Positions 1 to 5,159 of a stretch of DNA of 15,589 nucleotides are shown one piece after another (position 1 is the stretch's first letter; each line of letters opens with the position of its first letter). This DNA comes from Leptospiraceae bacterium. GTDB lineage: Bacteria; Spirochaetota; Leptospiria; Turneriellales; Turneriellaceae. The stretch lies in assembly GCA_025057195.1 (NCBI GenBank), contig JANWWX010000006.1, forward strand, positions 1-15,589, given 5' to 3'. The notes below the pieces were generated by a model. The model was not told the origin of the DNA and did no database searches. It worked only from the letters and a program-made list of their open reading frames with translations. The position numbers were made by a program, and so were the translations under genes.

Positions 1-289
1 GCAGCACCTTAGTTTCTGCCGCCACAAAACGAAACTTTTTGAGCGGTGGTGGATGCGCGTTGGCTTTTAGGCTGAAACAGTAGATTGGCACTAAATACAA
101 AGCCCTTTTGGCCACGGTGTTGATTGTGCGAAGCCAAACTTTCCCGCCTAAGATCATAAATACCCTCTTAAAATTCCACCCGGAAGCACAAGGTTAAAGA
201 AGGTCTCTGTAAAGGAAATTATTTTTTGGGGCACCAGCCCTTCCGGAAAAACTGCGCACCACCACGATGAGGCGCACCTTGAGAACCGG
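1..289. other. Non-coding or uninterpreted flank left of the CRISPR array
   Basis: I see no gene here. The only open frames are short, and one of them runs into the CRISPR repeat. No repeat remnant is visible directly left of the first repeat: the 30 bases where a decayed repeat would sit (about 222-251) do not resemble it. If the array is transcribed leftward, this is the trailer side. cas genes could lie further left, outside the window. Confidence 0.5.
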
Positions 290-587
290 GTTTCAATACC
301 TCTATGGGTTCGATGTAACCAGCGGTAAGCGATTCTCACGCGACGGTATTGTTAAAAGTTTCAATACCTCTATGGGTTCGATGTAACACCATGAAGAGCA
401 ACACTCTCGAGACCATCCTTGGGGGTTTCAATACCTCTATGGGGTCGATGTAACTTCCGCAACGGTTCCGCGGATCGCCTCTGCAGCAACAGTTTCAATA
501 CCTCTATGGGTTCGATGTAACCGGCACACAGAAACTTTGTCCCGACCCAGCTTTGGAGTTTCAATACCTCTATGGGTTCGATGTAAC
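290..587 (-). CRISPR. CRISPR array, five 30-bp repeats and four spacers, no cas genes in window
   Basis: Repeats lie at 290-319, 358-387, 425-454, 492-521 and 558-587. Spacers are 38, 37, 37 and 36 bp (320-357, 388-424, 455-491, 522-557) and are unrelated to one another. Four repeats are identical; the middle one carries a single T-to-G change at 444. On the minus strand the repeat starts GTTACATCGAACC and ends ATTGAAAC, which is the typical 8-nt 5' handle of type I-B/I-A/III crRNAs. The sense strand is therefore inferred to be minus, with the leader on the right. Spacer lengths of 36-38 fit type I or III. The type is inferred from the repeat only, because no Cas protein is visible. Confidence 0.96.
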
Positions 588-720
588 CCTTCCTCCAGCT
601 TAAGTTAGCTTAAGTTAACCATAAGCTGGCTGAAGTTATGGTTTGTGCGTCCTCACGCACGATTCTTGTATGTCAAACAACTAATCGCGTATAAGGGAGC
701 AAATTAGGCTGTCAACAATT
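588..720 (-). promoter_or_regulatory. Probable CRISPR leader with promoter and hairpins
   Basis: This AT-rich stretch directly right of the last repeat would be the leader of a minus-strand array. It contains two copies of AGCTTAAGTTA (597-607 and 607-617) and a degenerate third at 628-638. It also contains nested inverted repeats: CCAGCTTA 595-602 with TAAGCTGG 622-629, and AACCATA 617-623 with TATGGTT 637-643. A perfect GTGCGT/ACGCAC hairpin sits at 645-660. On the minus strand TTGACA (715-710) is followed after 16 bp by TATACG (693-688), a plausible promoter firing toward the array with a leader RNA of about 95 nt. The leader role is inferred from position and repeat orientation. Confidence 0.6.
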
Positions 721-1027
721 TTTTTATTTTTCGCAACATCCGAGTTTTTGCCAAAAATGGGGGTGCGTGAATTTTCGAATTAGGGTATTTTAAGATAAAT
801 GAAGATAGCTCAATTTAAGCAATATGTTCAAGTTTAAAAAGTTTTGAACGCAAAAATAGCACCAAAAATCAGGAGGTCCGTGAGAAAAAGAGTATTCGAT
901 AAATTTATCAATTATCCCCTTCTTTTTTTTGTCAAACCCCACGGGTCAGCAATGCCACACCTTTGTGCCACTACAGCCCCACTGCAAAAATTAGTTTTCC
1001 AGCCATGCCAAAACCACAAGCGGCGCC
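721..1027. other. AT-rich intergenic region upstream of glpK
   Basis: No convincing gene lies between the CRISPR leader and glpK. An AGGAGG at 871-876 precedes a GTG at 880 that could open a 58-codon frame running into glpK. Its composition is unlike a protein and it overlaps glpK out of frame, so I do not call it. A perfect 12-bp palindrome at 898-909 is listed separately. No clean -35/-10 pair for glpK stood out. Confidence 0.4.
898..909. promoter_or_regulatory. 12-bp palindrome GATAAATTTATC upstream of glpK
   Basis: This perfect self-complementary sequence lies about 120 bp before the glpK start in non-coding AT-rich DNA. It could be an operator for glpK or a fortuitous AT-rich palindrome. 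No regulator gene lies next to it. Confidence 0.25.
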
Positions 1028-2512
1028 ATGGCAAAAACCTACATTATTACCATTGACCAGGGCACAACAGGCTCCCGTGTTTTTTTGATTTCGGAAAAAG
1101 GCGAGGTGCTGGCCAGCGCTTATGAGGAATTCACGCAATACTTCCCGCGCCCCGGTTGGGTGGAGCACGATGCGGAGGAAATCTGGGCAAGCGTTGACCG
1201 ACTCTTGGGCAATGCCCTGTCCGCTGCGGGGGCAAAGGCCAGCGATGCCGCCGCAATTGGCATCACCAACCAGCGCGAGACGACCGTGGTCTGGGAACGT
1301 AGCACCGGCAAGCCCATCCACCGTGCCATTGTCTGGCAGTGCCGGCGCACTGCGGATTACTGCGAAACGCTGAAGCAGCAAGGCAAAGAGGGCCTTTTCC
1401 GTTCGCGCACAGGACTCGTGCTCGACGCCTACTTTTCCGGAACTAAAATAAAATATATTTTGGACAATGTCCCAGGTGCCCGCACCCGTGCCGAGCAAGG
1501 GGAACTGCTTTTTGGCACAATCGATAGCTACCTCCTTTTCCGGCTCACGGGAGAACATAAGACAGATTACACCAATGCTTCCCGCACCCTACTTTTCAAC
1601 ATCCACACACGGCAGTGGGATCCGGAGCTGTGCGCAATCTTGGAAGTGCCGCAGCGCATGTTACCGCCGGCACAGGAAAGCTGCAGCCTCTTTGGCAAAA
1701 CACGTGGCCTCAAAAGCCTGCCCGACGGCATCCCCGTCTATTCGCTCATTGGCGACCAACAGTCGGCGCTTTATGGCCAACTCTGCCACAACCCCGGTGA
1801 AGCAAAGAATACCTATGGCACGGGTTGCTTTGTGGTCATGAACTTGGGCGACAAATTCCTGGAAAGCAAAAACGGCCTCATCACCACGCTGGCCTGCGAT
1901 GCTCGCGGCAAACCGGTTTATGCGCTAGAAGGCTCCATTTTCATTGGTGGCGCGGTGGTACAGTGGTTGCGCGACAAGCTGCGCTTTTTTGACGAGTCGG
2001 CGAAATCCGAAAACTTTGCCAAAGCCGCAAGCGACGATTCCGAAGTGGTTTTCGTGCCGGCATTTGCTGGACTGGGTGCGCCGTATTGGGACCAAAATGC
2101 GCGCGGTGCGATCCTTGGTCTCACGCGCGACACGACGGCCGAGCAGATCACACGTGCCGCCCTCAAAGCCATCGCACTGCAGTCTTACGACGTCATCCAC
2201 GCCATGGAAATGGATAGCGGCCTCAAATTGCCACAACTCAAAGTGGATGGCGGGGCCACCCGCAACCAGTATTTGATGGAATTCCAGGCGGGCATTCTCG
2301 GCGTGCCTGTCGTCGTGCCGCGCAATCCCGAAACAACCGTGCTCGGGGCAGCATACCTCGCCGGACTCGGTGCTGGGGTGTGGAGCTCACCCGATGCGCT
2401 GAAAGAACTCAACCCGCCCGCTGCCACCTTCCACCCTGTCATGGCGGAAGAGGAAAGGCAAAAAGAGCTGCGCCGTTGGCAGGAAGGCGTGCGCCGTGTG
2501 CTGACGCGTTAG
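1028..2512 (+). CDS. glpK: Glycerol kinase
   Basis: This enzyme transfers phosphate from ATP to glycerol, giving sn-glycerol 3-phosphate in the cytoplasm for glycolysis or lipid synthesis. The 494-residue product is full length for the FGGY sugar-kinase family. Visible signatures are the N-terminal phosphate loop DQGTTGS (10-16), TNQRETTVVW (80-89), FSGTKIKYILDN (136-147), the catalytic-base region IGDQQSALYGQ (241-251, Asp243), PAFAGLGAPYW (344-354) and DGGATRNQYLMEFQA (407-421). The GGKGGTRIPI segment that E. coli GlpK has before the catalytic Asp is replaced here by a shorter DGIPVY stretch, so fructose-1,6-bisphosphate control as in E. coli is doubtful (inference). The ATG at 1028 gives the conserved N-terminus, but no strong Shine-Dalgarno precedes it. 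No glpF or glpD is adjacent. Its TAG overlaps the stop of the convergent peroxiredoxin gene. Confidence 0.97.
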   Translation: MAKTYIITIDQGTTGSRVFLISEKGEVLASAYEEFTQYFPRPGWVEHDAEEIWASVDRLLGNALSAAGAKASDAAAIGITNQRETTVVWERSTGKPIHRAIVWQCRRTADYCETLKQQGKEGLFRSRTGLVLDAYFSGTKIKYILDNVPGARTRAEQGELLFGTIDSYLLFRLTGEHKTDYTNASRTLLFNIHTRQWDPELCAILEVPQRMLPPAQESCSLFGKTRGLKSLPDGIPVYSLIGDQQSALYGQLCHNPGEAKNTYGTGCFVVMNLGDKFLESKNGLITTLACDARGKPVYALEGSIFIGGAVVQWLRDKLRFFDESAKSENFAKAASDDSEVVFVPAFAGLGAPYWDQNARGAILGLTRDTTAEQITRAALKAIALQSYDVIHAMEMDSGLKLPQLKVDGGATRNQYLMEFQAGILGVPVVVPRNPETTVLGAAYLAGLGAGVWSSPDALKELNPPAATFHPVMAEEERQKELRRWQEGVRRVLTR

Positions 2513-2982
2513 CCCTGCACTGCCTTCAAGATATCTTGCGCGTGTGTTTTGACCGAAACTTTGTCAAAAACATGGGTGATCTTTCCTGTGCTATCGATCA
2601 CAAACGTCGTGCGCAGGATGCCCATGTACTTTTTGCCGTACATGGACTTTTCCGCCCAAACACCAAAGGCCTCGGTAATCTTACCGGTGTTATCGTAAAG
2701 CAGCGGGAAGTTGAGCCCATGGTCGGCGATGAACTTTTGGTGTGACTTTTCATTGTCGCGCGAGCAGCCCACCACATAAAGCCCGGCCTTCTTGAGCGCC
2801 TCACTGTGGTCGCGGAAACATAGCGCCTCGCTGGTGCAGCCGGGCGTGTTGTCTTTAGGATAAAAATAGAGCACCAAAGTCCTGTCTTTATAAAGATCAG
2901 AGAGCTTGACTTCTTTCGGCTCCCCTTCCCCAACCAGGATTCCCTTGAGCCCCTGAGGGACCTTTTTGCCAACAGCCAGCAT
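2509..2982 (-). CDS. bcp: Thioredoxin-dependent peroxiredoxin, PrxQ/Bcp type
   Basis: This cytoplasmic antioxidant reduces hydrogen peroxide and organic hydroperoxides, and is normally recycled by thioredoxin. The 157-residue product has the usual length and the AhpC/TSA fold signature FYPKDNTPGCT (40-50), with peroxidatic Cys49. PrxQ proteins normally carry a second Cys five residues on (CxxxxC). Here the sequence is PGCTSEALCFRD, so the candidate resolving Cys55 is shifted by one and Leu takes the usual place. A further Cys73 replaces the Val usual in the GVS motif. The ATG overlaps the TGA of the upstream 71-residue gene (TGATG), so the two are probably translated together. Its TAA overlaps the glpK stop, which leaves no room for a separate terminator. 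Confidence 0.93.
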   Translation of the reverse strand: MLAVGKKVPQGLKGILVGEGEPKEVKLSDLYKDRTLVLYFYPKDNTPGCTSEALCFRDHSEALKKAGLYVVGCSRDNEKSHQKFIADHGLNFPLLYDNTGKITEAFGVWAEKSMYGKKYMGILRTTFVIDSTGKITHVFDKVSVKTHAQDILKAVQG

Positions 2983-3197
2983 CAGCTCAGTTTGCTTAAA
3001 ATCCCTTTCTCTTCGAGGTATTTATAGAAATTATCACGGTTTTTGGGTTTATATTTGCTGCTCGTGTCTTTTTTCCATGCGCGGCAGGCATTTTGCAGTT
3101 GGTCTATGTTTTCTTTTGAGGTACTTTTCTTGAAGTGCTTGAGGATCGTGATCATTTCGTGCTCTTGCTCACAGGCAACCAGGTGTTTATCGGCCAT
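2982..3197 (-). CDS. Hypothetical 71-residue charged protein
   Basis: I do not recognise this small, lysine-rich, probably helical protein. It has no signal peptide or membrane segment and ends in NFYKYLEEKGILSKLS. The ATG at 3197 has a good ribosome site (AGGGGGAAAA just upstream on the minus strand), and its TGA shares one base with the ATG of the downstream peroxiredoxin gene. Both points argue that it is real. It begins 66 bp after mtnC in the same direction, so it may be transcribed with the mtn genes or from its own promoter: TTGACA lies at 3250-3245 with no good -10. A role tied to peroxide defence is only a guess from the coupling. Confidence 0.7.
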   Translation of the reverse strand: MADKHLVACEQEHEMITILKHFKKSTSKENIDQLQNACRAWKKDTSSKYKPKNRDNFYKYLEEKGILSKLS

Positions 3198-3263
3198 TTT
3201 TCCCCCTAAAAAATTTTTCGCGAGGATTTTTGCATGCGCAGGGTTGTCAAGTAAATGCGGTGA

Positions 3264-3983
3264 TCAAAACTGCTTTTTACAAAGCAAAAATTTTTCCTCC
3301 ACCTCGTTAAAATCCTGCGCAAATATCGCGCTATATCCTGAGGGCAAGGCTGCACCATCGCGCAACAATAAACACGTGGCCAGGCCGGCAGCCGAAGCGG
3401 CGATAAGTTCTTCGTGAGAATCTGAAAGAAAAAGAATCTCTGCAGGTTCCATGCCCAACACGTGTGCGATTTTGGTATAAGAATCTTTTTCTTTTTTGGG
3501 ACCGGTGGTCGTGTCGAAATAGCCACTCAAAAGTGGTGTCAGATCACCGGCTTCCGAATAACGGAAAAGGAGCTTTTGTGCCTCTACCGAACCCGAACTA
3601 TAAATAAAAATCCTTATGCCATGTTCGCACCATCGCCGCCAGGCTGGAGGAACGTCAGGATAGACGTGGCCTCGGATGCTGCCATCCTCGAAGGCCTTTT
3701 TCCAGATTTTACCTTGGACCCATTTGAGCGTGGTATCTTTAACATCCTTACGAACATAATCTTTGAGGATGGCAGCTAACTCTGCTATGCCGTCTTGTGG
3801 CAGGGCGGTGCCATGGAGTTTTTGCCATAACACCTCCAATTGGCTTTTGACCTCTGGATCGCTGGCATGCTCGGCCAAAAAGCCATCCATGCGCTCTAGC
3901 GAAAGCGGGAAAAGCACGCGGTGGACAAAGGCGATCGAGGACGTGGTGCCCTCGATGTCGCACAGGACGGCCTGGATCGCCAC
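3264..3983 (-). CDS. mtnC: Enolase-phosphatase E1 (methionine salvage)
   Basis: This bifunctional enzyme enolises 2,3-diketo-5-methylthiopentyl-1-phosphate and then dephosphorylates it to the acireductone used by MtnD. The 239-residue product is close to the usual length of about 230. HAD-family motifs are all present: motif I LCDIEGTTSSI with Asp9 and Glu11 (the Glu in DIEGTT is the E1 hallmark), motif II IYSSGS (127-132), motif III Lys in GPKKEKDSY (161-169), and motif IV FLSDSHEE (185-192). The start chosen is GTG at 3983, whose G is shared with the TAG of mtnD (TAGTG). The longer upstream extension would lie inside mtnD and lacks family similarity. It is the last mtn gene in the B-D-C order here. 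No clear terminator follows. Confidence 0.93.
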   Translation of the reverse strand: MAIQAVLCDIEGTTSSIAFVHRVLFPLSLERMDGFLAEHASDPEVKSQLEVLWQKLHGTALPQDGIAELAAILKDYVRKDVKDTTLKWVQGKIWKKAFEDGSIRGHVYPDVPPAWRRWCEHGIRIFIYSSGSVEAQKLLFRYSEAGDLTPLLSGYFDTTTGPKKEKDSYTKIAHVLGMEPAEILFLSDSHEELIAASAAGLATCLLLRDGAALPSGYSAIFAQDFNEVEEKFLLCKKQF

Positions 3984-4522
3984 TATTCGTATTTGGGAAA
4001 TTTTTCGGAAATATTGCTGCCGGTAAAATGCCCCACCCAACCTTCTGGGTTATTGAACACACGGATGGCTTTGAAAAAAGGCCGTGGTCCCATGTCGAAC
4101 CAATGCGTGGTGCCGGCAGGCAGATTGATGAAATCGCCTTTCGTGCAGAGCATCATATAGACCTTACCGTTTTTATGGATATAGAACATGCCCGAGCCAT
4201 CGACAAAAAAGCGGACTTCGTCTTCAGAGTGTGTGTGTTCATTGATGAACTTGGCGCGAGCCTCAGCCGCGTTGGGGGCATCAGGATGGAGTGAGACGAC
4301 GTCGAAGGTTTTATAGCCTTGCTTCAGGATTTTTTCAATCGATGATTTGTAGGCCTCGGCAACTTCTTCCGGCGTTGCAGTGGGACTGAGCGGTTTTTCT
4401 GCTTCCCAGCGCTCGTAACCAATGCCAATCTCTTTGAGTTTCTCTACAATGGTGGCAAAATCGGTGTAAACTTCCTTTTGTTGCGGATTATCCTCAGGGC
4501 AGATGGTGAGTTGGCTTTGCAT
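3983..4522 (-). CDS. mtnD: Acireductone dioxygenase
   Basis: This cupin metalloenzyme oxidises the acireductone of the methionine salvage pathway. With Fe it gives the 2-keto acid precursor of methionine plus formate; with Ni it gives an off-pathway product and CO. The 179-residue product has metal ligands at the same positions as the well-studied Klebsiella enzyme: His96, His98 and Glu102 in EHTHSEDEVRFF, and His140 in LPAGTTHWFDMG. The start is ATG 4522, six bases after a strong GGAGGAG. An upstream in-frame ATG at 4549 lies deeper in mtnB and is not needed. The gene overlaps the 3' end of mtnB by 29 bp and shares one base with the mtnC start, so it is tightly coupled to both. Confidence 0.96.
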   Translation of the reverse strand: MQSQLTICPEDNPQQKEVYTDFATIVEKLKEIGIGYERWEAEKPLSPTATPEEVAEAYKSSIEKILKQGYKTFDVVSLHPDAPNAAEARAKFINEHTHSEDEVRFFVDGSGMFYIHKNGKVYMMLCTKGDFINLPAGTTHWFDMGPRPFFKAIRVFNNPEGWVGHFTGSNISEKFPKYE

Positions 4523-5159
4523 AGCACTCCTCCATAAACTTGAGTTCAAATAAGTATTCGAGAGCCTCTAGTTTTAGCCTGGCGTGTAAAACAGTTTTTC
4601 CCCAGGCATAGACACCATGCCCGGTGATGAGATACGCTGGCGGCCAGGGATTTTTTTCAAGCCATGTATCAAAGGCTTGGGTGATGTCAGCCATGGTTTG
4701 GCTATTGGGGAAAATGGGCAAAACCGTGGTGGTTTCGTGCGTAAAAACATTTTCAAAAATTTTTTGCATCTCCCAATCTTGGAAGACCACCCTACCCTCT
4801 TGGGCATGGCGGCGGGAGTAATGGACTGCGAACTTTGCATGGGTATGCAACACCGCACCGACTTCCAATTTTTTTTCACGGGACAGGCGATAGATGTGGC
4901 AATGGAGTTCTGTTTCGGCAGACGGTTTTAATCCAGCATAGCCCGCAAGTGGCCTGCCATAAAGATCGACCAAGAGAAAGTCCGTGGCGCGCATGCTGGC
5001 CTTGTCCACGCCGGAGCGGGAAATCGCAATGGCATCTTCGGTAACCAGCGCGGAAAAATTACTGCTTGAGGCCAGCGACCACTGCCAACGGTGGAACATC
5101 CTGCCACAACGTGCTAGTTCCCGCACGACGGGGTGATGCGCTAAATCTTCGGGTTTCAC
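4494..5159 (-). CDS. mtnB: Methylthioribulose-1-phosphate dehydratase
   Basis: This enzyme dehydrates 5-methylthioribulose-1-phosphate to the diketone that MtnC uses. It is a 221-residue member of the class II aldolase/adducin family. The phosphate-site segment ASSSNFS (30-36), the AETELH acidic motif (81-86), the zinc ligands in LHTHAKF (His105, His107) and ITGHGVYAWG (His181) are visible. Translation starts at GTG 5159, which overlaps the TGA of the upstream repeat-protein gene (GTGA, four bases). No good Shine-Dalgarno is present, so translation probably depends on coupling. The mtnA, mtnK or mtnN, and aminotransferase steps are not in this window. Confidence 0.94.
   Translation of the reverse strand: MKPEDLAHHPVVRELARCGRMFHRWQWSLASSSNFSALVTEDAIAISRSGVDKASMRATDFLLVDLYGRPLAGYAGLKPSAETELHCHIYRLSREKKLEVGAVLHTHAKFAVHYSRRHAQEGRVVFQDWEMQKIFENVFTHETTTVLPIFPNSQTMADITQAFDTWLEKNPWPPAYLITGHGVYAWGKTVLHARLKLEALEYLFELKFMEECYAKPTHHLP

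Noticed and set aside
305..319. GGTTCGATGTAAC in the CRISPR repeat resembling a tRNA T-loop
   Set aside because: No acceptor, D or anticodon arm is present; it is part of the repeat and coincidental.
154..564. Two minus-strand frames with repeated HRPHRGIET-like peptides
   Set aside because: They are translations of the CRISPR repeats, not proteins.
844..1056. 70-codon plus frame upstream of glpK, with AGGAGG before a GTG at 880
   Set aside because: It overlaps the glpK start out of frame, has protein-unlike composition and no recognisable family; the Shine-Dalgarno-like run is probably chance.
971..1558. 195-codon minus frame inside glpK
   Set aside because: It lies opposite a clear, full-length glycerol kinase and shows no family motif.
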